A DNA stretch of 64,000 nucleotides from JABMQB01 sp963678235 (lineage in GTDB: Bacteria; Bacteroidota; Bacteroidia; Bacteroidales; Prolixibacteraceae). The notes under the pieces are model-generated. The model saw only the letters and a list, made by a program, of their open reading frames with translations, was not told the origin of the DNA and ran no database searches. The stretch is from positions 2,852,001 to 2,916,000 of the forward strand of contig OY782766.1 in assembly GCA_963678235.1 (NCBI GenBank), in the 5' to 3' direction. The position numbers and the translations under genes are program-made. Shown piece by piece: positions 18,598 to 27,033 of this stretch (positions are counted from its first letter, which is position 1; each line of letters opens with the position of its first letter).

Positions 18598-19965
18598 ATG
18601 GAACACATAAACAATTATGTTGAAGAAAACAAAGAGAAATTCTTGGAAGACTTATTTGGATTAATCAAAATACCATCAATCAGTTCAATTGCCGATCATA
18701 AAGACGATATGTACAAAGCTGCCGAGTATTGGAAAGAAATCCTTCTTAAAGCCGGTGCCGACAAAGCGGAAATTTTTGAAACTGATGGTAACCCGGTAAC
18801 TTATGGTGAAAAAATAATCGATTCGAGCTTGCCAACTGTTATGGTTTATTCGCATATGGATGTTATGCCTGTCGATCCGATTGACTTGTGGGAAAGCCCA
18901 CCATTTGAACCGGAAATCAGGGATGGCAAAATATGGGCGCGCGGTGCCGATGATGATAAAGGACAGGGAATGATGCACGCCAAAGCCTTTGAGTTGATGG
19001 TTAAAACCAATACCCTTCCGTGTAACGTAAAATTTATGATTGAGGGCGAAGAAGAAATTGGTTCGCCAAACCTAGGCAAATGGTGCCAGGAAAATAAGGA
19101 GATGTTGAAATGCGATGTTATCCTTGTTTCCGACACAGCGATGATTGCGCGCGACATTCCTTCCATTACAACCGGGCTTAGAGGATTGGCATATTGGCAG
19201 GTGGAAGTTACTGGTCCAAACAAAGACTTGCATTCAGGGCTTTTTGGTGGAACAGTGGCAAACCCAATAAATGTTTTATGCGATATGATCACACAAATGG
19301 TTGATGAAAATGGTAAAGTTACCATTCCTGGTTTTTATGATGATGTGCTTGAAGTTTCAGAGGAAGAAAGGGACCTTTTAGCCAAAGCACCATTTAGTGT
19401 GGAAGCCTACAAAAAAGCAATTGATGTTGCCGAACTTACAGGGGAAAAAGGCTATTCACCATCGGAAAGAACTGGCATTAGGCCATCATTCGATGTATGT
19501 GGAATTTGGGGTGGTTATACAGGCGAAGGAGCCAAGACCGTGCTTCCATCCAAAGCTTTTGCGAAAATTTCATCGAGGTTGGTACCAAACCAGGAACATG
19601 AGAAAATTGAGGTGTTATTTAAAAATCACTTTGAATCGATTGCCCCAAAATCAGTAAAAGTAAATGTTAAGTATTTACATGGCGGACAAGGTTATGTCAG
19701 CCCAATTGATATGCCCGCTTACAAAGCAGCCGAAAAAGCATATACCGATGTTTTCGGAAAGCGTCCGGTACCTGTTCGTTCGGGAGGAAGCATCCCAATT
19801 ATCTCAACTTTTGAAGAAGTTCTAGGAGTAAAATCAATTTTAATGGGATTTGGTTTGGAGTCGGATGCTATTCATTCGCCCAACGAAAATTATCCATTGG
19901 AGCAATTTTTTAACGGCATAAAAACTATTCCTCTATTCTACAAATATTTTGTAGAGATGAGATAG
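18598..19965 (+). CDS. M20 family metallopeptidase (dipeptidase)
   Basis: A 455-residue cytosolic-type peptidase of the CNDP/ArgE-DapE superfamily. The five zinc ligands are visible: His in YSHMDVMP, Asp in ARGADDDKGQ, the Glu pair in EGEEEIGSPN, Asp in LVSDTAM and the final His in AIHSPNENYP. The inserted dimerisation domain follows the third ligand set (TGPNKDLHSGLFGG). I chose ATG at 18598 rather than an upstream TTG. It hydrolyses dipeptides such as X-His or Cys-Gly in the family; the substrate here is not determinable. A terminator follows. Confidence 0.92.
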   Translation: MEHINNYVEENKEKFLEDLFGLIKIPSISSIADHKDDMYKAAEYWKEILLKAGADKAEIFETDGNPVTYGEKIIDSSLPTVMVYSHMDVMPVDPIDLWESPPFEPEIRDGKIWARGADDDKGQGMMHAKAFELMVKTNTLPCNVKFMIEGEEEIGSPNLGKWCQENKEMLKCDVILVSDTAMIARDIPSITTGLRGLAYWQVEVTGPNKDLHSGLFGGTVANPINVLCDMITQMVDENGKVTIPGFYDDVLEVSEEERDLLAKAPFSVEAYKKAIDVAELTGEKGYSPSERTGIRPSFDVCGIWGGYTGEGAKTVLPSKAFAKISSRLVPNQEHEKIEVLFKNHFESIAPKSVKVNVKYLHGGQGYVSPIDMPAYKAAEKAYTDVFGKRPVPVRSGGSIPIISTFEEVLGVKSILMGFGLESDAIHSPNENYPLEQFFNGIKTIPLFYKYFVEMR

Positions 19966-19983
19966 ATACTTTCAAAACGCACG

Positions 19984-20015
19984 AAAAGGGTTTCACGCTT
20001 GTGGAACCCTTTTTT
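19984..20015 (+). terminator. Intrinsic terminator after the M20 peptidase
   Basis: AAAAGGGTTTCAC pairs with GTGGAACCCTTTT (one T-G wobble) around a 4-nt loop, followed by T residues. Confidence 0.85.
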
Positions 20016-20168
20016 ATAATATCAATTCTTCCATTAAAATCATCTATAATATAGGAAATAATCCTCCGATCTCCTTTGTCGATCACCTACTTAAAAAAAA
20101 GGAGGATTGAAAATAAAACGTGCATAAATCTTCCCTGGTTTAAAAGAATTGCATAGAATAATTTATGC

Positions 20169-20885
20169 CTATTTCATGAAGTTACTATTGATAAATGCCT
20201 GGAATTTATCTTTATATTGATCGCTAACCGGGATGTACACTTTATCAAAAATAATCCGAAACCGTTCAATGGTCGACACTTTATCGAGGTTAACAATAAA
20301 CGAACGGTGAACACGCATGAATTTATCGGCGGGCAAGCGGGCTTCTAAAGCTTTCATGCTTAATAGCGACATCACAGGTTTTTCATTTTCGAGGTGTATC
20401 CGAACATACTCCTTCATGCCTTCGATATACTTTATCGAATTAAAATTAATGCGTACCAGTTTATATTCTGATTTAATAAAAAGGTATTCATTGTTGCTCT
20501 CAACATTCTCTTTTGAGGTTGGCGAAAGCTGCATTTGCTTTTGCACTTTATTGGCTGCTTTTAAAAATTCCGAATAATTAATTGGTTTCAGCAAATAATC
20601 GGTTGCATCAACTTTAAAGCCTTCCAAGGCATATTCACTGTAGGCTGTGGTAAATACTACCAATGGTTTTGTCTCCAGGGATTTAACAAAATTAAGCCCG
20701 TTAAGATCAGGCATGTTAATATCCACAAAAAGAACATCTGCCTGATGGTTCTCTAAATAATCAAGGGCCTCAAAAGCATTTTTGCATTCTGCAACCAGTT
20801 CCAAAAACGGGGTTTTATGTATGTACCCAGAAATTTGTTGAAGCCCTAAAGGTTCATCGTCTATTGCAACACATTTAATTGTCAT
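20169..20885 (-). CDS. LytTR-type response regulator
   Basis: A 238-residue regulator: receiver domain (1-120) with acidic pocket IDDEP, phospho-acceptor Asp55 in FVDINMPDLNG, the Thr in VVFTTAYSEYALEGF and the Lys in LLKPI. The C-terminal LytTR DNA-binding domain (about 140-238) shows MKEYVRIHLE and MRVHRSFIVNLDKV. It overlaps the start of the kinase gene by 11 nt, so the pair is translationally coupled. Its target genes are not evident here. Confidence 0.94.
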   Translation of the reverse strand: MTIKCVAIDDEPLGLQQISGYIHKTPFLELVAECKNAFEALDYLENHQADVLFVDINMPDLNGLNFVKSLETKPLVVFTTAYSEYALEGFKVDATDYLLKPINYSEFLKAANKVQKQMQLSPTSKENVESNNEYLFIKSEYKLVRINFNSIKYIEGMKEYVRIHLENEKPVMSLLSMKALEARLPADKFMRVHRSFIVNLDKVSTIERFRIIFDKVYIPVSDQYKDKFQAFINSNFMK

Positions 20886-22011
20886 GAAGTGGTATTTTTA
20901 CTGCTATTTCAAATATTCCATTCTCATCTTTACTTATTATGGTATAGGTTTCCCCATAAATCAAATCCAATCTTTTTTTCAAATTAGCGAGGCCTAAACC
21001 TCCAGCTTCACTTGCTTTTTTCTCGATTCCAAACGAGCTGTTCCTGATCCTAAAAACAAGTTGCTTTTCAATCATTCGCAAATAAATATCTACAAACGAT
21101 TCGCCCCGTGAGCTAATTCCGTGCTTAAATGCATTCTCGATGAGAGAGGTGAAAAGCAAAGGAGGAATAGTAATTGCGGGCAGGTTTTCCTGGAAGCTAA
21201 ACGTTAACTTCACATCCGCCGGGTACCGCAGTTTCATCAGATCCAAATAACTCTGGATAAACTCCACTTCTTTTGCCAAAGTTGTTTCACCTTCATCGGA
21301 ATCGTACAACAAATAACGCATCATTTTCGAAAGTTTAATGATGGCTTCTTTTGCATCTTCTCCATCAATATCGACCAAAGCGTGAATATTGTTTAAGGTA
21401 TTCATAAAAAAGTGTGGACTAACCTGATTCCTTAAAAAAGCCAATTCGTTTTTTAAGTTTTGTTTTTCAACCTCCTTCCTTTTTTGCTCTTCTTTTTGCC
21501 ATTTACTGGATATTTTGATTGCCGAATTTAATCCAACCACCAGAATACAAACAATAAAATTATCAATCATTTTTCGATCCAACAATCCCTTTGTCCTTGG
21601 TGGCTGCCTAAAAGGATCGCGGTTCATTTCGATCCCGGGCATCATCCTGGAAGGGTCATGCTCTCCAATTCCGCCAGGTTGTGGTGGAATTCTCATGCCT
21701 CCATTCTGAAGCATCTGGTTATCAAATAATAAATGACTAAATGTGCTTAAGTAACTAATCAGGATAATACTAAGAAGAAGAACACCAAAATACCAAAAGT
21801 TCTTTTTCTGAAACAATAATTTAGGGAGCAATAAATTGTTATTAATAAAAAAGATTACAAGGAATGGAAACAAACGTACCCATTCCTTATAAATCTGATT
21901 ATAATTGGTGCTATTGTTCCGGTAAATAAATACCGGCATCAAAAAAACAAGAATCCAAACCAATATGTAAACGAATGTCTCGCCTCTTTTTAATGTGAAG
22001 TATTTCCTCAT
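20875..22011 (-). CDS. LytS/YehU-type sensor histidine kinase
   Basis: A 378-residue membrane kinase. It has four probable membrane segments in the first 170 residues. The phospho-acceptor region is LRNQVSPHFFMNTLNNIHALVDI, and the ATPase domain has the N-box LIENAFKHGIS and GLGLANLKKRL, the usual HisKA_7 family layout. Between the third and fourth segments lies an extended loop unusually rich in Pro, Met and Gly (PPQPGGIGEHDPSRMMPGI). It is upstream of and overlaps its regulator. The signal is unknown. Confidence 0.92.
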   Translation of the reverse strand: MRKYFTLKRGETFVYILVWILVFLMPVFIYRNNSTNYNQIYKEWVRLFPFLVIFFINNNLLLPKLLFQKKNFWYFGVLLLSIILISYLSTFSHLLFDNQMLQNGGMRIPPQPGGIGEHDPSRMMPGIEMNRDPFRQPPRTKGLLDRKMIDNFIVCILVVGLNSAIKISSKWQKEEQKRKEVEKQNLKNELAFLRNQVSPHFFMNTLNNIHALVDIDGEDAKEAIIKLSKMMRYLLYDSDEGETTLAKEVEFIQSYLDLMKLRYPADVKLTFSFQENLPAITIPPLLFTSLIENAFKHGISSRGESFVDIYLRMIEKQLVFRIRNSSFGIEKKASEAGGLGLANLKKRLDLIYGETYTIISKDENGIFEIAVKIPLHDN

Positions 22012-22075
22012 TTCTTGTATTTTCAGTCCTTAAATTAGAAATAATTCAGAATGTTATGAATGAAAAGTTTAAATT

Positions 22076-23308
22076 TTATTGCATATTTCGAACAAACCGT
22101 ACATAATTATTAATTCTTATTGCATCGCCCTGAGGTCCGTGCCCATAAGGATATTCACTGACATCGCCATACTTTGGATCGCTTCTTTGGGCACCTGCCC
22201 CATGCACATCCTGCCATGATCCGTTAAAATAACCCATTGCCCTACCAAAACTAACATAAGCAGCATTATTTCCGTTCATCATGTTTGCATGTGTGGTACT
22301 GCTCCAATAGTACGGATAATCTTTTTGTCCGGCTTCGTTGGTTATTTGTGTACAATTAAATAAGGGATCAATTGCCGCTGAATTTGTTGCCCCGGGAGCC
22401 CTAGAATAGTCAACAATACTTTGCAGCTCTTTTACATCGGGCAAACGCCAATCAGAATATCCTGCAAATTCAAATCCTTCAGCAGTACTCAATGCCTCTT
22501 CCCAGTCAAGGGCATTGCCAGTATCATACTGCATCCACATCAACCCAGTTGCAAGGTCAGAAATAGTCCCATCCCCATTGTCAGTAAAATTATTCACCCC
22601 ATAATCCTGATTTCCACGAACATAAAGCACAAAAAATGTCTTCCCACTCGATTGTCCGGCCATGGGTCCTGTCGGATATCCTTTTATTCGCCCATCGGCA
22701 AAGTTCACACCAAACATAAGGTTTCCACCCCCGAAGTTCGAATCTCCAACATCCAGGTTGCTCGTTGCAAACTGAGAATCAATAATTCTTTCCCCATCGT
22801 TGGGATTTCCATATTCAAAGTTAAAATATTGGGTATTAATAAATGGTACTAAGTTATTTGTATTACCACCCTCATAACCACTTGGATCTTCACCACTAAA
22901 AATAATCAATGAATACAATTCTTTTATACTTGGCAAGCGCCAATCGGAATATCCGGCTAAATCAAAATTCGCAGCCCCATTTACTGCCTCGTCGTAGGTC
23001 ATTTTATCCCCAGGATCTTTTTGCCACATGAGCCCGGTAACATTATCGGTAATTGTTCCGTCCTGGTTATCGGTGTAATTTAACTCATGTGAACTGTAAT
23101 TCGCATCCTGCCCATAAAACTGTCCATTTACAGTCACGGTAGAGATTTGCTCATCGTTGCCATAAAACAAAGTCTGATTGGTACTCACAATCGGATAAGA
23201 CATTGTAGATATTGCTTTCACAATTTCGTAAGTGTTGTCTTCAATTAGTTCATTTCCTTCGCTGCATGCACCAAATAAAATGGATGCTAATACGACTATT
23301 GCTTTCAT
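22076..23308 (-). CDS. DUF1566 (Lcl C-terminal domain) lipoprotein with two repeats
   Basis: A secreted lipoprotein of about 410 residues. I start it at the ATG giving MKAIVVLASILFGAC, a clean lipoprotein signal; an upstream ATG at 23344 adds 12 basic residues and is possible. Two copies of the DUF1566 module are visible: VTGLMWQKDPGD...GYSDWRLPSIKEL and ATGLMWMQYDTG...GYSDWRLPDVKEL. The second ends with WSSTTHANMMNGNNAAY. The domain resembles the sulfatase-modifying/C-type lectin-like fold, found in adhesins and formylglycine-generating proteins. Its ligand is unknown. It is oriented with the next upstream YCF48-like gene. Confidence 0.8.
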   Translation of the reverse strand: MKAIVVLASILFGACSEGNELIEDNTYEIVKAISTMSYPIVSTNQTLFYGNDEQISTVTVNGQFYGQDANYSSHELNYTDNQDGTITDNVTGLMWQKDPGDKMTYDEAVNGAANFDLAGYSDWRLPSIKELYSLIIFSGEDPSGYEGGNTNNLVPFINTQYFNFEYGNPNDGERIIDSQFATSNLDVGDSNFGGGNLMFGVNFADGRIKGYPTGPMAGQSSGKTFFVLYVRGNQDYGVNNFTDNGDGTISDLATGLMWMQYDTGNALDWEEALSTAEGFEFAGYSDWRLPDVKELQSIVDYSRAPGATNSAAIDPLFNCTQITNEAGQKDYPYYWSSTTHANMMNGNNAAYVSFGRAMGYFNGSWQDVHGAGAQRSDPKYGDVSEYPYGHGPQGDAIRINNYVRFVRNMQ

Positions 23309-23466
23309 TTTTCTTTTGTTTTTGAAATAATAATTTGTTTCCATGGTATTGTCTAATTGTTTCAAAAACAATATTAAAGCATTCGCCCATATTGGGAAAA
23401 CGTAATCAACTAATTGAAGAATTTCTTCAACCAAATCTGGGGAATGTAATTAAAAGAAATGGCGCT

Positions 23467-24504
23467 TTAATGAATTTTAAACTTCGCAACCCGACCATTG
23501 CTGCCAGCTGCAAAACCAGTTAATGAGCCAGGAACAGCCCTTAATGTATAGTATCCCTGATCACTTATAAACTTCCAGTTTTTTCCATTATCATCAGATA
23601 TATCACAGCCGGTTTTGCCAATTGCAAGAACATAGTCTTTATTTCCATCCGATATAAACTGTACACACGAACGAAATTCTTTGGGCATGCTTTCAGAAGC
23701 AGTCCAGATTAATCCGCCATCGTTGGAATAAGCAGAAATATTCTGGTTTAATTCAGGCTGATCGTATGTGCCTCCTACAACAACCCCTTCCCTGCTATTT
23801 TTAAAATCGATGGAAAATATCCCTGAACTTGGCGAATTACGGAACTTTAGGGTTTGTGTACAATCCCACGTGTTCCCGAAATCGGTCGAATAAAATACCC
23901 TGGAGCAGGAACCTCCTGTAGCAAAACATGCATGCCCCGATGGTTGGAACTTTATACAGGTATTTGATGCCGCAAAATTGACTTCGCCTGCATAAACATC
24001 GGGAACAGAATCAACCTTTTGCCAATCAACACCACCATTTTCAGTCCGGATTAAAAAAGATTTACCGTCCACCTGGTCGCTGATTGCCAATCCGTTTACT
24101 TCATCGGCAAAAACCATGGTGTCAAAAAACAGTCCTTTTGTAGAATCCTGGTAAACAAGCTCCCAGGTTATTCCTCCATTGTTTGTCAGAAATGCAAATT
24201 CGGGACCTGATATTCCAAAAACCAATGCCCTTTTTGCGTCCCAAGCCCATAAGCTTCTGAAATCATTTTTTTCTTGCCCCGGAACTTTAAAAACATTCCA
24301 GTTTTCACCTCCGTCCGTGCTGTTGAGAACCGTACCTTGCGAACCACTTGCCCAGATTACCTGATCATTTACAACATGCAGTGCCCGCAAGCTGGCATCG
24401 GTATTTGTGTGTAGCTCCACAAAATCAATTTCCGGAATATTCTCTTTTTTGATGGAACATGAAAATACAAGCAACAAAACAAGGAATAAATCCAAAGCTC
24501 TCAT
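23467..24504 (-). CDS. YCF48-like beta-propeller lipoprotein
   Basis: A 345-residue lipoprotein (signal ending LVFSC). It holds repeated BNR/YCF48-type blades with the Asp-box-like motif S-T-D-G-G-E-N-W, T-N-N-G-G-I-T-W, T-E-N-G-G-V-D-W, S-T-D-F-G-N-T-W, S-N-D-G-G-L-I-W and S-D-D-N-G-K-N-W. Six blades are visible. YCF48/HCF136 homologues assist photosystem II assembly in plants and cyanobacteria; in Bacteroidota the family is widespread and of unknown role. It probably acts at the cell surface or periplasm. Confidence 0.82.
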   Translation of the reverse strand: MRALDLFLVLLLVFSCSIKKENIPEIDFVELHTNTDASLRALHVVNDQVIWASGSQGTVLNSTDGGENWNVFKVPGQEKNDFRSLWAWDAKRALVFGISGPEFAFLTNNGGITWELVYQDSTKGLFFDTMVFADEVNGLAISDQVDGKSFLIRTENGGVDWQKVDSVPDVYAGEVNFAASNTCIKFQPSGHACFATGGSCSRVFYSTDFGNTWDCTQTLKFRNSPSSGIFSIDFKNSREGVVVGGTYDQPELNQNISAYSNDGGLIWTASESMPKEFRSCVQFISDGNKDYVLAIGKTGCDISDDNGKNWKFISDQGYYTLRAVPGSLTGFAAGSNGRVAKFKIH

Positions 24505-24533
24505 AAGATAAATTTAGTTTTCGGCAGAAACGA

Positions 24534-24995
24534 TTAAAATACTTCGTTAATTTCTACAGTTTTATTGTTTAGAAGAAAGGTATCGCCTGCCTTTTTCCCT
24601 TCCATGAGTTTTGCGACAGGAGTTGCGCCTGACAACGCAAAATATTGTTTCCCATCCAATTCGATTTTTCCAGCACTTATAGCAATATAGAAATTACCAT
24701 TGCTTGTAATAACCAGGCTTCCAACCCCGACTTCTGTTAAACGTTGTTCTGGTTTAAGTAAAGGCATCACTTTTTTTAGGTTGAGTGCCTCACTAAGTTG
24801 TTTCCCGAATTTCTCCAACTCTAAGTGGCGCATGGCAATTTCAGTTTCAAATTTATCACCCGCGCTACTTTTTATATCTCCTTCACCAGTAGATTTTAAG
24901 TTATCAAGTGCCGTTTTTGAGTTGAAAATTTTTTCTTCAATGTACTCTTCACACTTTTCGTAAAGTTTTAGCTTAATATCTGCTGTATAGTCCAT
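24534..24995 (-). CDS. GreA/GreB C-terminal-domain protein
   Basis: A 153-residue protein with an N-terminal helical region (residues 1-65, coiled-coil like) and a C-terminal FKBP-like GreA/B domain: VGVGSLVITSNGNFYIAISAGKIELDG, then FALSGATPVAKLMEGKKAGDTF, the hallmark P-x-A-x-x-L-x-G-K-x-x-G-D. Gre factors rescue backtracked RNA polymerase, but the acidic tip residues of the N-terminal coiled coil are not evident, so it may be a Gre-fold polymerase-binding protein of another kind. It is next to the FKBP gene, with 12 nt between them. Confidence 0.78.
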   Translation of the reverse strand: MDYTADIKLKLYEKCEEYIEEKIFNSKTALDNLKSTGEGDIKSSAGDKFETEIAMRHLELEKFGKQLSEALNLKKVMPLLKPEQRLTEVGVGSLVITSNGNFYIAISAGKIELDGKQYFALSGATPVAKLMEGKKAGDTFLLNNKTVEINEVF

Positions 24996-25007
24996 AAAAT
25001 AAAACGT

Positions 25008-25439
25008 TTAAAGAATATCCACTAATCTAATATCAAAAGACAGAACTGCATACGGCGGAATTTTTGAGCTGGTTCCCTTTTTCCCCCAGGCTAATTCAGC
25101 AGGGACCCAAAATTTATACCTGCTCCCAACAGCCATCATTTGAAGCCCGTCCTGTAAGCCTTCAATCAATTCCTCCATCTTAACTTCTGCGGGTTTATTT
25201 TGCCGGTAGGTGTCTTCAAGCAACTTCCCATCAAGCAACAAGGCCCTTTGATGAATTAAAACCGTATCAAACATCCCCGGTTTTGCCCCTTCTTTTTCCT
25301 CCACAACTTTGTATTGAAGTCCGGTTGGTAGTTCCAATATTCCTTCTTTCTCTCTGTTCTGAAGTAAAAAATCTTCACCTAATTTACGATGATGGCCAGC
25401 ACTTCCGGTTTTCTTTTTATTTTTCTCCCTTCTCGCCAA
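25008..25439 (-). CDS. FKBP-type peptidyl-prolyl isomerase (TTG start)
   Basis: A 143-residue isomerase. The FKBP domain is recognised by PTGLQYKVVEEKEG, PAEVKMEELIEGLQDGLQMMAVG, and the terminal IPPYAVLSFDIRLVDIL. It lacks a signal peptide and begins with a strongly basic stretch (RREKNKKKTG) suggesting nucleic-acid or ribosome contact. No ATG exists at the N terminus; the best start is a TTG at the listed position. It is 12 nt upstream of the GreA-like gene and probably co-transcribed. Confidence 0.87.
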   Translation of the reverse strand: MARREKNKKKTGSAGHHRKLGEDFLLQNREKEGILELPTGLQYKVVEEKEGAKPGMFDTVLIHQRALLLDGKLLEDTYRQNKPAEVKMEELIEGLQDGLQMMAVGSRYKFWVPAELAWGKKGTSSKIPPYAVLSFDIRLVDIL

Positions 25440-25613
25440 TTTTTTGATTTTTATGTAAAAATAAAATAAATACGCTAAGAATTTTTGTTAATGAATTCTT
25501 AAATATAAAAATATACTCCACATTTTCTAATTCTATTGACTAAATTTGGTTTTTTGAGAAAACGGGATATAAAATCCTGATACTTATTGCCTAAAACCAA
25601 GTAAACCTGGAAT

Positions 25614-26885
25614 ATGAAACGATTATTCTTATTGTTAATTTTTGCCGGATTGTTCCCCCAAATAAATATCGGAAGTGAAAACGATTTTGACACTACCATC
25701 CCATTAAGTAAATCATTTGACAAATTAGAAAATAAGCCTAAAGTCTTTATTGAAGGCATACAGTTGGACTTCGACCATTTACGAAGAAATATGCGATTTG
25801 TTGATTTCGTAACCGATCCGGCTGTTGCCGATGTTCAAATCATTATTAACACACGCCGAAACGGAGGGGGAGGCATGGTTTATTCGCTCATGTACAACAA
25901 CAAATCATTTGAGAATTTGACAAATTTCACACTTAGTTGCACGACAAATCCTGGCGATACGCAAGAGGAAGAACGAAAAACCATTGTGGATGCACTTACG
26001 ATGGGATTAATGCCATTCGTACAGCAATCACAGGTGAGTTCAAATATAAGCATCCGTTACAAAAGCGATAAAGAATCGGAAACAGTCCAAGTGAAAGATC
26101 CATGGAACCACTGGACATTCAGGGGCGATTTTAATGGGAATATTAACCTCGAAGAAAGCCGAAATGATTTTAACTATTCCTATAACTTGCGTGCCGACAA
26201 GGTAACAGAAGATTGGAAATACAGAAATTTCGGAAGAATGTCGGTAAGAACACGGGAATATGAGAGCGACGGAGAGGATTACAGGTCAGAAAATATTTCA
26301 AGTTTTATTCGATCAGGTATTGTAAAAAGCCTTTCTCCAAGATGGTCGGCCGGGATGTTTGCCAATTATCAAAACAGTAACTACAGCAATATTTACTATT
26401 CAATTTCGGTTAAGCCTGCTGTTGAATACAATATTTTTCCGTGGGATATTTCGGACCGAAAAGTTTTTACAATGGCTTATTACCTGGGACCTGAATGGAA
26501 AAGTTATTATGAAGAAACCATTTATGGCAAACAAAAAGAAAGCCTTTGGGAGCATAGCTTCCAACTCGACCTCCAATTGGTTCAACCCTGGGGCGAAGTT
26601 GAAGCCGGATTAAATGCCACTAATTACCTACATGATTTTAGTAAAAACAGGATTACCCTGAACACAGAACTTTCTGTTCGTATTGTCCGTGGATTTTCCA
26701 TGAATTTCCAGTTCAGGGCAGAAAATATTCATGACCAGATTTACCTGCCAAAAAGTGAAGCCAGCCTTGAGGATATCTTGCTTAACAGGGTGAAGCTACC
26801 GTCATCATACGAAATATTTACAGGAGTTGGCGTAAGAATTCAATTCGGTTCTATTTACAACAATATTGTAAACAACCGCTTGTAA
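25614..26885 (+). CDS. Outer-membrane beta-barrel protein of unknown function
   Basis: A 423-residue exported protein with a signal peptide (LFLLLIFAGLFPQINIG). The first 150 residues form a soluble domain with VFIEGIQLDFDHLRRNMRFVDFV, DVQIIINTR and a Gly-rich GGGGMVYSL segment. From about 170 to the end the sequence alternates aromatic and polar residues (WTFRGDFNGNINLEES, WKYRNFGRMSVRTRE, WGEVEAGLNATNYL), and the last residues form a final strand (FTGVGVRIQFGSIYN), as in outer-membrane barrels. I do not recognise a named family. It has no operon partner. Confidence 0.7.
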   Translation: MKRLFLLLIFAGLFPQINIGSENDFDTTIPLSKSFDKLENKPKVFIEGIQLDFDHLRRNMRFVDFVTDPAVADVQIIINTRRNGGGGMVYSLMYNNKSFENLTNFTLSCTTNPGDTQEEERKTIVDALTMGLMPFVQQSQVSSNISIRYKSDKESETVQVKDPWNHWTFRGDFNGNINLEESRNDFNYSYNLRADKVTEDWKYRNFGRMSVRTREYESDGEDYRSENISSFIRSGIVKSLSPRWSAGMFANYQNSNYSNIYYSISVKPAVEYNIFPWDISDRKVFTMAYYLGPEWKSYYEETIYGKQKESLWEHSFQLDLQLVQPWGEVEAGLNATNYLHDFSKNRITLNTELSVRIVRGFSMNFQFRAENIHDQIYLPKSEASLEDILLNRVKLPSSYEIFTGVGVRIQFGSIYNNIVNNRL

Positions 26886-26968
26886 ATTTTCCCATTAATA
26901 TTCTGATAAATATTCGTTAATAAAAGCGAACATTCTTCAACACATTTCTTTCCCTCCTTAAAAAAGGA

Positions 26969-26976
26969 TATTTTTG
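26969..26976 (+). promoter_or_regulatory. Candidate gpmI promoter -7 box
   Basis: TATTTTTG fits TAnnTTTG 57 nt upstream of the gpmI start. Confidence 0.5.
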
Positions 26977-27033
26977 TCCCTGATTCGGATTGCGAGTCAC
27001 TTTATCAGATATATAAATTAACAACACAATAAA

